The notes below the pieces were generated by a model. That model made no database searches and was not told the origin of the DNA. It saw nothing but the letters and a program-made list of their open reading frames with translations. A stretch of DNA of 64,000 nucleotides from Flaccisagitta enflata (lineage: Eukaryota > Chaetognatha > Sagittoidea > Aphragmophora). Of the stretch, positions 30,206-42,559 are shown one piece after another; the stretch's first letter is position 1, and each line of letters starts with the position of its first letter. The position numbers and the translations under genes were made by a program. Location of the stretch: positions 34,534,001 through 34,598,000 of the forward strand of contig OZ231126.1 in the NCBI GenBank assembly GCA_965153355.1. Direction: 5' to 3'.

Positions 30206-30573
30206 TGAACTTGGATCGAGGCACCAAGTAATCGACTCATCGATGCTAAAATTTTATGGAATGGAACACAGCTATGAAATGAAACTAAGCCACAGTCAAT
30301 TCCATTCAACAACAGCATTGATGATGTGCTAGAGATTGATTTTGCGAGTAGATGGAAATTCAGCTCTTATTGTGCTAATGAGAGATTGGAACAAAATGTT
30401 TTGTCGTCGTAAGGCACAATTTCTCATAAATCGCGCGTTGAAGCACAGGGGTCGTGCGAAATATCAGTGTAGTAGTATGGTATAGTAGTAGTGCCCCTAG
30501 GCCAGCGTCCGCTGGCATGGCATTGCGGGGACGTTCAATTTTTTTTTCGGGGCAATGAGGTTATTCATTTTCT

Positions 30574-30887
30574 TCATCGTTCGTCATTCATCTCATTGCC
30601 ATCATTCATGGGTTGGTTCGCCTTCCACTCGTCATAGCAATTTTTGAATCCGTTTATTGACGTCTGTTTTTTTACTGCTTCTGGAAGTTCATTCCACTTT
30701 TTCGCGGCTCTCACCGTGAAAAAGTGCTTCCGCACAACCAGCCGCGCTCTCTCCATCTACAGGACGTGTTCTTTCCAGGTTTCGCCTTCTTCCGTCACCA
30801 CTGTGTTAACCCTAGTTGCTCCTGCCTCGTGACCAACTTCCACAAACCACTCTTCCTTCTCCACCTTATGATAAACAATTTTATCCA
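30574..30887 (-). pseudogene. Broken C-terminal tail of a non-LTR retrotransposon reverse transcriptase
   Basis: The - strand reads MDKIVYHKVEKEEWF and ATRVNTVV, then an in-frame TAG at 30759-30757, then RKHFFTVRAAKKWNELPEAV and INGFKNCYDEW. The pattern R.hFFt.R....WN.LP..v....s...FKn is the usual end of jockey/CR1-type and related retrotransposon polymerases. The upstream polymerase domain is absent, so this is a 5'-truncated copy with one internal stop. The final frame ends at 30574 with an acidic, Asn-rich tail. Confidence 0.65.
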
Positions 30888-30943
30888 TCGTTGTTGCGTA
30901 AGTCAGATACTATCATCATGTTTTGACCTTGTGGCTTGTGCAG

Positions 30944-31110
30944 AATCACTGAAAGACCATCATGTTTCCAACGAGCGAGAGACACACACACAGGAAGACA
31001 AAGAATTGAAGATAAGAAAGAAGTATTCATCCCTTGATACTGCCGATTTTAATCTTTTTGTGGCGGACCATGGAAAGAAAGACAAAGCAAGGCCTCCAAC
31101 GAAAATCTGA
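30944..31110 (+). CDS. Possible terminal exon of an unknown gene
   Basis: An acceptor (TGTGGCTTGTGCAG) at 30943 leads into 54 codons and TGA. The exon would start with two bases of a split codon. The product is hydrophilic: ESLKDHHVSNERETHTQ, then KIRKKYSSLDTADFNLFVA and KKDKARPPTKI. Composition is protein-like and not repeat-derived. I recognise no family, and no preceding exon with the matching phase is visible on the + strand. It sits opposite and just beyond the retrotransposon tail, so it could also be retroelement flank. Confidence 0.3.
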
Positions 31111-31665
31111 AATTGCATAGACTTAGATAGTCATCTTCAAAGAATTATCGGTTTTAAGACGTTGTTTAAAGTTTTTCAAATCAAGGGAACAGATTTAAAG
31201 AAAGAAAACTAATTTAGTTCAGGATTTTGCAATTCCTAAATCGCCCAAAAACATGTTTCATGTGCCGTAAAACGATTTTCTTTTCTTGTCAGACCGGCAT
31301 ATTCAAACAGTTGAGAACCTACCGTTTTCAGGAGTGTATCCCCAGTTAGCCATAATTTATGTTGCTTTTCGATAGCCTTTTCGCTCGATTTTCTTGTGCA
31401 GTTTTTTTTTCACTTTAAAGTCCGACACAAGGCAGAAATATATTTGAATATTTTTTGTTTCAACTTTTTAGTTCGATGACAGCCTGAGATAAAAAGGGAA
31501 AGGAAGATAAAATCGATATTCATAGAAGGCCACAAGTTTTTCAGTGATCGCTCTCTGGTTAATCTTGGGTGCGTTCAGACAGTTTTTTTTATCAAGAGTA
31601 AAGCGTTACTCCCTCCTTGACAGTATTGCAAACAAACAATCTACCAAAAGGCGCCTGGTATGCAA
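31111..31665. other. No recognised gene
   Basis: Several pyrimidine tracts with AG ends, but no open exon of convincing composition. Confidence 0.4.
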
Positions 31666-31855
31666 ACAAGGCCGGATACACGGGTGCTTAAATCGCAAGC
31701 GGGCGGCTATGGACAATGGTAGAAATGACTGATAAAGCAATAGGGCAGGGGCAGTGAAGCAGAAACCAACCGTTAACGCCGAAAATGATCGGTATTACAA
31801 ATCAACTAACAGACCCACCGACGGACATAGAGGGTTACAGAGACGCAGGCAAGTG
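31666..31855 (+). mobile_element. Hairpin-ended element, decayed
   Basis: CAAGGCCGGATACACGGGTG head, AGGGCAGGGGCAGTGAAGCA, CAACTAACAGACCCACCGAC. The tail hairpin is not recognisable. Confidence 0.6.
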
Positions 31856-31859
31856 ACAA

Positions 31860-32678
31860 GATTCTGGGCCGAAAAGTGGGCTTGAGTTGAGAATGTTGAC
31901 TCCCATGCACAATTTTTGGACATTTCTATTCTTAAGCTCCACGTTAAAACGCTGTTGCTCAGATAGTTTATGAAAAACATTAATAGCCCTTCATTCTCCC
32001 GTAATGAAAAGGAACGGATTACTTAACTGTAATGAGCTCACACACAGGGAGACAAAAGTAAAACGGGATCGCGTTTTGTGAACCCGTTCGAACTTTGTGA
32101 GGTGAAGAAAACTTTAATTGAGCCCAACTAAAAAGTCTACAGTACATTGGGACTAAATATAAATCAATTTTTTTTTTATTTAAGATCACAAGTCCAAATC
32201 CACAGTAATGTTGGACAATCTGTTGTTTAGGTCAACAGCCATAGCTTGAGTTGTAAAGCTAAATTCAATTCAAGCTCTTGTTTATTTATTTTGCAGTTTA
32301 TATAATTTGCAGATACGCAGATCAAATCAGTTTTCAGAAAATCCATGAAATCTAAAATTATGACTCAGGAAACGATTTTTTTTTCAGGGGGCCTCATTAC
32401 TTCCAACGTGCTGTAGATTTTTCACTTTTTTCAAATCATTTGATTTTGGCCACCCTGTTGTTTTCTTGATTCGGTTGATTACGTCCAAATTACGCGGTTA
32501 AATTCTGCCCAAAACATAACTTGTGGAGCATGGTTTAAAGTAGGAGACTATACATTAAACTGACACATAATCATGCGTAGCAACTTGCGACCCACCCCAC
32601 AGAAAGATGCCGGGCCGTCTTCTTTTTTTTCGGAAATCTCTTGATTGAAGCAATATGTGCGAAAGAAAAGCGCAAAGT
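31860..32678. other. No recognised gene
   Basis: AT-rich unique-looking sequence. Confidence 0.4.
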
Positions 32679-32816
32679 AACAAGGCCGGATACACGGCAA
32701 TCCAGTCGCGGACGGTTGGGCAGGAGCAGTAATGCAAAAACTGATCGAAATTCAAAAATGTTACCGACGGACCGACCGACACGGCAAGGTGTAGAGTCGC
32801 GTGTCCGCGACTAAAA
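32679..32816 (+). mobile_element. Hairpin-ended element, short form
   Basis: CAAGGCCGGATACACGGCAA, AGTCGCGGACGGTTGGGCAG, a short GACGGACCGACCGACA run, GTCGCGTGTCCGCGACTAAA. Confidence 0.75.
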
Positions 32817-32891
32817 TTTTAACAAGGCCGGATGATTTAAGAAAAAACAATATAACTTCCAGTTCGGTACATAATAAACGTGGTGAAATAA

Positions 32892-33045
32892 AAGGCCGGA
32901 TACACGGCTACCACAGTCGCGTGTGGGTGGGCAGGGGCAGTAGCTGAGCATTTGCGCAGAGACCGTAAGCCGAACACCGCAAAAACGTAAAAAAAATTAA
33001 AAAGGTGACCGACCGACGGCCATAGCGGGGTGTAGAGTCGCGTAG
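32892..33045 (+). mobile_element. Hairpin-ended element, 3'-truncated
   Basis: AAGGCCGGATACACGGCTAC head. The tail stops at GTAGAGTCGCGTAG, in the middle of the hairpin, and continues into unrelated sequence. Confidence 0.65.
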
Positions 33046-33411
33046 TCATTCATTATCTGAAGCACATGTGCGACTTATTGCTGTAAACAAGCCCGTCCCG
33101 GCAACTCTATACGCCATCTCCGTGACTACCGAGAAGGTGTGACGGACAGACATTGTTGTAACTGTAAGGGCAGACCGACGATCGGACAGACAAACCCGCG
33201 ACGCATCGAGATTTGCATGATATCCAACGAGTTCACAGATAGACGGACAGAACTGGGAAAAGAAAGAGAACAGAGCAAGGTTGAGTGAGAACTAAAAGTA
33301 CGAAGACTGAGCAAGTGGGAGAAACAGGCACCCTTAAGGTTCAATGATGCGCCAACTTCCTCTTTAATGATAGATAACATTTTTTTTCTTTCATGTTATT
33401 TTTCGCTGATT
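33046..33411. other. No recognised gene
   Basis: Mixed composition with scattered GACGGACAGA words at 33140-33250, likely a decayed hairpin-family element. Confidence 0.4.
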
Positions 33412-33479
33412 TTGTTGTCGCGTGCACGCGACTTTATACTCCGCTTTGTCAGTCCGTCCCTCTGTCAGTCCCCTTTTTA

Positions 33480-34740
33480 CTTTTTTTTACATTTAGCATC
33501 ATTATGATCAAATTACATCATTTTAAATCATTTTACATCACTTAAACATTTTACATCATTTACATCATTTACATCACTTTACATCATTATACTTCATTTC
33601 ACATCATTATACGGTAATTTTGTAAATGAAGTCGCACTTGAATTTCCCGAAAATTCCGCCAGAGCAAATTTTCAATCGGCGAGTAGATATTATGCCCTAA
33701 AAGGCCCCTACCACTAACACTAGCCCTAACCCTAACATCACCCCTAAGACTATCCCTGACCTTGTCCCTAACCCTAAAACTAACTTTACCCCTAACCCTA
33801 ACTCGTTACCCGCTTTTGGGTGGTTGACCGCTTAAAACAAAAGACAAAAGGGCGTTAGGTCTCGGTAAACGTGATCTCATTGTACTTAATTTCACATCAT
33901 TTACATCATTTTACATCAATTTACATCATTTCACATTATTTACATCATTTTACATTATTTACATCATTTTACATTATTATACATCATTTCACATCATTTA
34001 CATCATTTTAAGTCATTTTACATCATTTACAATATCTTTCATCATTTTACATCATTTTACATCATTTCACTTCATTTTACATCATTTTATTCACGTAAGT
34101 CATTTATATCAATTATGTCATTTTAAGTTGTTTTAAGTCGTTTAAAGCCAATTTAGGACATTTCAAGTCATCTAAAGTCATTATGCATCATTTTTTTGTC
34201 ATTTTACGTAATTTTTTGTTGTTTTTGGTCATTTATGTCATCTTATTCAGTTAGATCATTTCAGTCATTTATAGTCATCTTGTTAGTCATTTATAGTCAT
34301 CTTGTTTTAAGTCATTCAAAGTCAACTCAGGTCAAATTATGCCATTTTAAGTCATTGTTAGTCAGTATACATCTGTCAAAAGTAATTTTACATCATTCTT
34401 ATTCAACCACATCATTTTAGGTGATATTAATCATTTGGTCTTTTTGAGTCATTATGAGTCATTTTGAGTCAATTTAAGTCATTTTGGGTCACTGAGTCAT
34501 TCTTGGTGATACTAAGCTTTTTTTCATTTTTGTCCTACATGTCATTTCAAGTCATTCCGACTCATTTTAAGTCATTTTAAGCCTTTGTTAGTCATTTTTA
34601 GTTATTTTAAACCACTTTAGTTCATTTTGAGTCATTCTGAGCCATGTTTCATTTTTTGTAGAACACATCATTTTTACTTATTTTGAGTCATTATTACACA
34701 TTTTAAGTTATCTTTAGTCATTATTTTCAGGTCGTTTTTA
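33480..34740. repeat. ACATCATTTT/AGTCATTTTA decamer repeats
   Basis: Over 90 imperfect decamers, first TTTACATCAT then AGTCATTTTA forms, interrupted by the telomere-like block at 33690-33890. Confidence 0.85.
33704..33815. repeat. Interstitial telomere-like repeat
   Basis: Irregular AGCCCTAACCCTAACATCAC and ACCCCTAACCCTAACTC units, followed by CGCTTAAAACAAAAGACA as at the two other loci. Confidence 0.7.
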
Positions 34741-34754
34741 GTCAGGGAGTAAGA

Positions 34755-34807
34755 GATAGAGAGAGTGAGACAGAGAGAGAAGAGACAGAGAGAGAAGAGA
34801 CAGAGAC

Positions 34808-34882
<75 letters not shown>

Positions 34883-34947
34883 CAGAGAGAGAGAGAGACA
34901 GAGACAGAGAGAGACAGAGACAGACAGAGAGAGAGAGAGAGAGAGAG

Positions 34948-35042
<95 letters not shown>

Positions 35043-35095
35043 GACAGAGACAGACAGAGACAGACAGAGACAGACATAGATAAACAGAAACCGAT
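34755..35095. repeat. (GA)n/(GACA)n tract
   Basis: About 300 bases of GAGA with GACAGA interruptions. All open frames here (Arg-Glu on +, Ser-Leu on -) are artefacts. Confidence 0.95.
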
Positions 35096-35185
35096 AGAAA
35101 CAGACAGACAGACAAACAGACACAATGAGACTTAGTGAAATAGTTGAAAGAAGCAGAAAAACAAAGAAAAAAAAATAAACAAAAG

Positions 35186-35378
35186 CAAGGCCGGATACAC
35201 GGCTACCCCAGTCGCGTGTGGGTGGGCAGGGGCGGTGATTGAGATCATTAGATCATTTGGGCAGGTGCAGCGAGGCAAAAAAAACAAAAAAAGTTAAGTG
35301 TAACAAACGGACCAACGGACGGACCAACGGACGGACCGACAAAGTGGGGTGTAGAGTCGTGTAGCACGCAACTAAAAA
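35186..35378 (+). mobile_element. Hairpin-ended element nested in the 3-kb element
   Basis: CAAGGCCGGATACACGGCTA, GTCGCGTGTGGGTGGGCAGG, GGACGGACCAACGGACGGAC run, GTCGTGTAGCACGCAACTAA with one broken pair. Confidence 0.8.
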
Positions 35379-35859
35379 GATAGAATGGATATTATAATTG
35401 ATGATTTAGCAAGATGAAGTGATGCAAGAACTAATTTTCTTTGCTATAATTTTAGGTTGATGTAAAAACTATCATGAGATGTTGTTTGATCAAAAATAAT
35501 TTCTTTACTCATAAAAAAGTAGTTTAATGCTATAGAATAGCAAAAATCACTTTCTTTTAAGTTTTAGGGCAAAACCCACTAGTTAAATACCTGTTGGGAC
35601 ACCAATTAGGGGTGGCAGTACTGAAAAATCTAACTCCCCTACGCCCTTGTTTTTAGTCGTTTCAGGTCATTTTAAATCATTTTGAGCCATTTTGAGTCAT
35701 TTTGAGTCACCAAGTCATTTTTCATTTTTGTAGAACATCATTTTCACTTATTCTGAGTCATTATTACACATCTAAAGTTAATCTAAATCATAAGTTTTTA
35801 GTCATTTTGAGTCATTCTGAGCCATTTTTGTGCTACACATCATTGTCTGGTTTATGTCT

Positions 35860-36345
35860 TGCTTATGTCTGGTTTACGTCTGGTTTACGTCTGGTTCAAG
35901 TCTAGTTTAAGTCTGGTTTAGGTCTGGTTTAGGTCTGGTTTAAGTCTGATTGAAGTCTGAATGAGGTCTGGTTTAATATTGTTTGAAGTCTGGTTTAGGT
36001 CTGGTTCAAGTCTGGCTTATGTCTGGTTTAAGTATTGGTTTTTTCTGGTTTATGTCTGATTTACGCCTGATTAAGGTCGTGTTTGATATTAGTTTACGTC
36101 TGGTTTAAAGCTTGTTTAAGTCTGGTTTGATATTGGTTTAGGTCTGGTTTAATACAGGTTCAAGTCTGGTTTAAGTCTTGTTTGATTTTGGTTTAGCTCT
36201 GGTTAAAGTCTGGTTTAAGTTTGGCTTAAGTTTGGTTTATGTCTGGTTTATGTTTAAGTCTGGTTAAGGCCTGGATTATGTCTGGTTTAGGTCTGGTTTA
36301 AGTCTTGTTCAGGTATTGCTTAAGTCTGGTTTAAAAACTAAGTCT
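35860..36345. repeat. GTCTGGTTTA decamer repeats
   Basis: About 45 imperfect copies of TCTGGTTTAAG. The inverse of the CAGACTTAAACCAG repeats at 59575-60420. Confidence 0.85.
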
Positions 36346-36666
36346 TGACAGCATAAACGATTATCTCTATGACCGCACGCGACTTATAGGTGTTGGACTT
36401 GTTATCTATATAATTATTACTAATCCATTTTATTATAAGTTCTAGTTTATGCCATCCCTTATTTTCAATCTTTTATTATAAAAGCTTTTACTTTATACTG
36501 TTTTATTTCTTTTAAAATAGATATTACATTATTAAAGGAATAAAGGTTTTGTTTCATGCTGTCTTGCCCATCCTTTCATTAATGGATAAAATGTTTTCAT
36601 CCATTCATCCTTCATTTTCATTTATCGAAAACAGGTTTTTTTAAATTTATTACTGTTATTCACTTA

Positions 36667-36844
36667 CAGTTGAACCCCGCTTTAATGGATTTCAAGGGAC
36701 TAACATATTTCATCTTGTTTTAGACGAAATTCTGTTAGAGCTAATAAAGGAAATTATAGGAAACAAATTAAATGAACTGTGAATCTATATTTTTTACAGG
36801 TGGAATTCCGTAAGTGGCGGGTCTGTTTGAGCGGAGTTCAATTG
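36667..36844. mobile_element. Short MITE, Tc1/mariner type
   Basis: CAGTTGAACCCCGCTTTAAT at the left, AGCGGAGTTCAATTG at the right. TA precedes the left end; the right flank is TG. Confidence 0.65.
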
Positions 36845-36927
36845 TGTTAAAACACATTTGTTTTGATGCTTTCTCTCAAGGTGAAAACTAACAAATTTGT
36901 TTCATGCCGTTTTTCACTAGTTTCATA

Positions 36928-37249
36928 CAGGGGTGTATATAATGGAGTGGCTTTTGATTTAATTCCCCCCCTCTTTGTTTTTTTTTCCCCGCGACGCGTC
37001 GCATCGAGATACAAAATTTATGATTTTCTTCCCCACAAAGCAATAAAACAGTATATTATAGGTTTTAATAGTGTTTATTTAAGTTGTAGTAATCGAATTT
37101 TACCTTTTGGTACAACCAAAAATGTTGAATCTTCAAAAATTTTTCTTTTTCTTTTTTTCAAACTGTTGATTTTTTCCCCCATCTCCAAACCCTTTGATTT
37201 TATTCTCCCCCCACCGGGGGGAGGGAATGCTCAACTTTATACAGGCCTG
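36928..37249. mobile_element. hAT-like MITE, copy 1
   Basis: CAGGGGTGTATATAATGGAG at the left, CTCAACTTTATACAGGCCTG at the right. Flanks GTTTCATA and GTTTTATA agree at seven of eight positions. Confidence 0.75.
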
Positions 37250-37373
37250 GTTTTATATTATTACATATTTCCTTGTGACAAAGAATTTAACTTTAAATAG
37301 ATCTTTCACTCACTGTATTTTGATGCGGGTTTTTATTTTATGCCAGTTTATGCTAATTTCCACTTTTTCAATA

Positions 37374-37799
37374 CACTTTTTTTTTTTATAAGAACCTAGT
37401 TTATAAGAACATCAAGGCTTCGAATGGCCTCAAAATTAAGAACATCTTAAGAACATACAAAGGCTTCAAATCTTGAGAAAAAAATTTCGCTTACGATGAA
37501 ATTGAAAAAATATTTAAAAAACCCTTGAATCTTAGTATAATTAAGATAATATTTTATGATTTTTAAACAAATACTATAAAAACATCCCCAGACTTTAATA
37601 ATTGGTATTTGTTTTAATAGTATTTAATTAAAATATCTTTAGTATAATTGAGTAATAGTATATTATAAGGTTTCTTATAGTTTATATGGTACTTCAAATT
37701 AAGAACGCTCTAAGAACGTTGAAGGTTTCATTTGGCCTTGAAAATAAGAACATGAAGCCTTCAAAAAAAAAGTGACGTTCTTATAAAAAAAAAAAAGTG
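37374..37799. mobile_element. TA-flanked MITE with CACTTTTTTT ends, copy 1
   Basis: CACTTTTTTTTTTTTATAAG and its complement, TA on both sides. The interior repeats ATAAGAACATCAAGGCTTCG. Confidence 0.8.
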
Positions 37800-38022
37800 T
37801 ACATGCAAAGATTTGTCTACAAGATTTTTTCCTTATCACAAGGAATCTATTCTTACTGCTTTTCCCATACTTGTTTTTTTTTTTTAAATAATGACACTGA
37901 GATATTTCAACTGAACACATTTCAAAACACCTGAAATTCACATGTTTGGCGGCAGCAACTTGTTGCCGAGTTGTAACATGAGATGGACGGACCAATCCGC
38001 TACAGAGATTGGTGGAGGCATC

Positions 38023-38350
<328 letters not shown>

Positions 38351-38806
38351 ATCAGGAAGTTAAAGGACGGATGTGCATTCGACACTCGAAGTTGTTTTAT
38401 CAAAGAGGCACTTGATAGTTGACAGTGAAAAGCAAAAATAGGATGATCATTTAGAGAACAAGACCAACTCGCAACTGCACCAATTTTGTTTTTGCTTTGC
38501 GATGATTCACGATGGCCCAGTGTAAAGAATTTCGAGCGGCCAACTAGAGAACCGGCGCCCGCCCGAAAAAGGTCGAAATTTCACCTGTCATTTCCATACT
38601 TAATTTTAAAAATACGAAATGTTTTATTTCTTCATAATTTTGTATAAATAATTATTTGAGTGTTTAAAATAAGAATGAGCAAAAGAGCAGATATTAGTTT
38701 ACTTTCGAATATATAATGAGCAAAATTTGCATTGCATTGCATAAACATTAAAAAATGAGCATTTTTGAAGATATGGCTTTTAAAAACAGAAGAGATAATA
38801 ACTATA

Positions 38807-39293
38807 CAGTAGGACCTCGGTTTAAGGGATTTAAAGGGACTCACTATTTTTGTCTCTTAAATCCAAAATCCCTTAAATTAAATTTATTGTTTTATAAATG
38901 ATTTTCTTGTTAGTTGTTAACAATTACTTAATTCATAATGTAACAACAAGCTTTTGCTTTAAGTATGATCATTTAACATGATTAAAGCAGTGCATGGCAG
39001 GATATTTATAGCACAAAAAATATTTCGTTATTTTTTGATAATTTTTAACTTAAGAAATATATCAAAATCCAATTTTTTTTGCAAAATCCATCAAATTTAC
39101 CAAAAATTTCCCCTGATACAAGGGATATTTTTAAAAACTTGTCTCTTAAATCCAAATATCCTTTAAATAGAGGTTCTTTAATTAGAGGTTTTTTATCATT
39201 GGACAAGCCTGAGAAAATTTGGGACCAGACAGTGTTGTCTCTTAAATGCGGATATCCCTTAAATAGAGTTGCCACTAAGGTGGGATTTCTCTG
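38807..39293. mobile_element. Probable Tc1-type MITE with GGGATTTAAAGGGA interior
   Basis: CAGTAGGACCTCGGTTTAAG at the left with preceding TA; GGTGGGATTTCTCTG then TA at the right. The interior carries four TTGTCTCTTAAATCC-type repeats. Confidence 0.5.
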
Positions 39294-39798
39294 TATTTTC
39301 AAAAATGAAAAAATTTGCATCTGAAAGCAGTACCATTTTACTTCACAATTTTCCAAACCTCTCTTTTATAACAATTATTACAAAAAAAAAGCCCACCCCT
39401 ATAAATCATGTACGGAACATAATTTAAGATGGCTTAAATTAATTTTAAATGACTCAAGACGACTATAAATGATTCAAAATAACTTAAAAAAGAAATAATT
39501 CAAAGTAACTAATGTGACTAAATTAACCTGATTGACTTAGGTGACTCAATATAACTTAATACATGACTTAAAATGATTTTTGGGAAAGCTAGCCCCAATA
39601 TAAGTCCCGATGAATTTTGTATCCCAATAAAGAATTGGATTTTTATAATTATCATGTTTTTAAATGTTTAAGTAGTCTAATTTCAAAATTTTGCAAATAA
39701 TATTTACTGTAAATAGTATTAACTGTAAATCGATAAAATTATTGTATAAAATATAAAAAATATGGACAAATTGAATGGTTCTCTGCACAATTTTGTTT
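39294..39798. other. No recognised gene
   Basis: AT-rich. A weak TAAATGACTCAAGACGACTA repeat run at 39440-39580 resembles the AATGACTTAA repeats elsewhere. Confidence 0.4.
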
Positions 39799-39956
39799 TT
39801 AGATGCGGACACGCAACTCTATAAGAGGCTTTGTCCGTCCGTCCGTCGGTCCGTCGGTCTGTTGGTCCGTCCGTAACCATCGAGTCGAAAAGTGGGAAAA
39901 TACATTTCCGCCCCTGCCCACCCGTCCGCAACTGATGGCCGTGTATCCGGCCTTGT
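39799..39956 (-). mobile_element. Hairpin-ended element, TTGCG subfamily
   Basis: GATGCGGACACGCAACTCTA (one stem mismatch), (GTCC/GTCG) run, CCGCAACTGATGGCCGTGTA then CCGGCCTTGTTC. Confidence 0.75.
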
Positions 39957-40025
39957 TCTTCCCAAATCCTCTGCCAGAGCGAAGCTTTAATTCGAATGGC
40001 TTTGGGTTGTAATGCATAAATCCAG

Positions 40026-40112
40026 CCAACCCTGAGCCCTACAGCTAACCCTCTCCCTAACCCTAAACCTTAAACTATCCCCAATCCTAACCCTAAACCC
40101 ACCCCTGACCCT
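40026..40112. repeat. Interstitial telomere-like repeat
   Basis: ACCCTCTCCCTAACCCTAAA and CCTAACCCTAAACCCACCCC units followed by CTTAAAAACAAAAGATCA. Confidence 0.7.
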
Positions 40113-40200
40113 AATTTAAAAAAACGCTTAGAAAGTCTTAAAAACAAAAGATCACATATGATCGTACAATGGTACCAAAAATATGCTGGTAATTATTAAA

Positions 40201-40400
40201 ACAAGGCCGGATACACGGCTACCAAAGTCGCGTGCAGGTGGGCAGGGGCCATATTTGAGGTCACTAGACCATTTAGGCAGTAGCTGTTTAGTCAAAAAAA
40301 TAAATTCATACAAACAAATAAAATGTAACCAACCGACCGACCAACCAACCTACTGACCAACGGACAAAGCGGGTTGTAGAGTTGCGCGCACGCGACTAAA
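40201..40400 (+). mobile_element. Hairpin-ended element, TCGCG subfamily
   Basis: CAAGGCCGGATACACGGCTA, AGTCGCGTGCAGGTGGGCAG, CCGACCGACCAACCAACC run, GTTGCGCGCACGCGACTAAA. Confidence 0.75.
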
Positions 40401-42105
40401 AATCCTAATTTTAATCCCTGTTTTTATTATGCATTTATGTCCAACAGAGGCAGCAGCTGCTACCCCTGACACCTTGTTTTATATGCCTCTGCTAAATCAA
40501 GAATACTTGTAAAGAAATCCGAAACATAAAAAGCTATATGTATGTAACTAAAAACATATATATATGTATATAACATGTATATAACTAAAAACATAGAAAT
40601 TTATAATTCAAATTTTATTACAACAATAAAAATGATAAATAATAATTTAAAGACAGAAAATCAAATTTTGTCTTTGTTTGCACTGTGACATAGGCAAAAT
40701 TGGACGCAAAGGGCAAGGTTTACGCCTGAAATAATTTTTTTTGGCAGGGGGATCAACAAGACCGACGGACCAATAAACATAGCATATAGCTGCGTTCTTG
40801 GCTTCTTGCGTCTGTAATTTAAAGTTTCCACATTATGTTTCGGAGAAGAGGTCTTGCTGGATCGCTGTGCTTGAACGAATGCTGCTTTTAGTTTTACTAT
40901 TCAATCGCTAGACAGCCACAGTTCGATCATAATATCAGAGGGCTTCTCGCAATGTTGATTATATACCGAGGGCGAAGAATTAAATTTCGAATGAAGATCA
41001 TTAATAACGAGCATGTAATAACACCCGATCATTATCCTATGTAGCCGAACTGGGAATTTTTAGTTGCGTACACGCGTTGTAGACCAGCTTTACCAGTGGT
41101 GGCGGCTGTCGCCGTGAGGAAAAAAGTCGTAAGCATTGGTCACTTTTGACCGTGCATTTGTCCTCAGTCAATGAAATTTTTTTGTTACATCTAATCGAAA
41201 GCAATTGTTCGTATTGATTGCACAGAAAATCAGAAAAAAATAGTACTGAGACAAATGAGCTAGATGAGCTAAGATATTTAAAACAATTTAACCAGACAAC
41301 CAGCTTTCCTCACTGACATGCTTTCTTGTATTTGCATGCTTAAATCAAAACATTGATTCATTCATCTTATTTTAAATTAGAGAAAAAGAGCAAGCTAAAT
41401 GAACTAAATGAGCTAGAATACTTAGACACCCTCACAGATGAGCAGCTCTGCTCACTGACATGTTTTTTTTTATTTGCTTGCTTAAACAAGTATAAAAATA
41501 TTTATTCATTTATCGTATTTGAGATCAGAAAGAATAGACTGAACTAAGTGAGCTAAATGCTCAAAAACACCCTCACAGATAAGCAGCTGTGCTCAAACAT
41601 TTTTTTTCGTTTGCACTCCTTTATTGAGCCTAAAAAAAATTGAAAAAATTCCATTTGAATTTTTTTGTAAATAAATCTTCAAAAAATATTTGTCGTATAG
41701 CATTCTGCTTGGCGCTAATTGGAGGCGAATTATTTAATTTACTCACCCTATCAGTTTCATTGAAGGGCTCATATGCCCCGTGGAGATGCACAACTTCCGC
41801 ATAAGAAAATGAAAACCCTTATCTCAAATATGTCAAAAAGTCGGAGACTGACTACGACTTTTTCCCGATAATATCGATCCATCAATCCATCCCTTGTTTA
41901 TTCATTTTTTGTTGAAGCGTAGTTTGAGTCATTATGCATATATTTAAAATCTGAAATTATTGGGTCCGCGACGGAGGGGGGTTTAAGATCACCTATTCCA
42001 TACCGGGTCATCAACCTCAACTGGGAAAAAATGTTAAGCTGTTCCTATCAGTTGCTTTTAATCACCGGTCTGGAATTTCTTTTTTTCATAAAACTATGTT
42101 CAACA
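40401..42105. other. No confident gene; dispersed repeat at 41095-41700
   Basis: 41095-41350 matches 46824-47095 (GGCGGCTGTCG, then GTGAGGAAAAAAGTCG, then AACCAGACAACCAGCTTT). GCATTCTGCTTGGCGC at 41700 recurs at 48540. No exon is supported. Confidence 0.4.
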
Positions 42106-42288
42106 TTTTTAGTTGCGGACACTCGACTCCACCTTGCTGTGTTGGTCGGTAGGTGGGTTGGTGTCAGTAGGTTGGTCGGTATGTTGGTCTGTCTGACTGT
42201 CACATTTTTGAATTCCGAGCAGTTTTTGCACTACTGCTCCTGCCCAACCATCCGCAATTTGACTGCCGTGTATCTGGCTTTGTTTGTG
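42106..42288 (-). mobile_element. Hairpin-ended element
   Basis: AGTTGCGGACACTCGACTCC, GGTCGGTAGGTGGGTTGGTG run, CGTGTATCTGGCTTTGTTTG at the reversed head. Confidence 0.65.
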
Positions 42289-42559
42289 TCAAAATTTCAT
42301 GAGTTGCCAATAAATACTTTGTCCACAACATCAATTAAAAAAAAATCAAGCATCTTTAGATATTATTCATTCTAACCTTAATTCATCATAACTGTTTTTC
42401 TATTATTTTATCTTATTTCTCACTGGATTAAGCTGCACATGTCAGATTTGTCTCAGTTGATATCTTTTTTGAATTTCAAAAAATATTTTTAACTTGAAAC
42501 TATTTCAGCATTTGAAACTCAAACTGATTAAAAATGAGAGAAATAATTTTGATAAAAAA

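Larger units (their letters stand above)
33412..36402 (-). mobile_element. 3-kb hairpin-ended element filled with minisatellite
   Basis: GTCGCGTGCACGCGACTTTA at the left, GTCAGTCCGTCCCTCTGTCA run, then about 2.8 kb of CATCATTTTA, AGTCATTTTA and GTCTGGTTTA decamers, and GCACGCGACTTATAGGTGTT then GGACTTGTTA at the right. It contains a telomere-like run, a GA tract and another element of its own family (35186-35378). Confidence 0.75.

Noticed and set aside
34674-35125. Several 100-150 residue Ser-Leu frames
   Set aside because: Opposite strand of a GA microsatellite.
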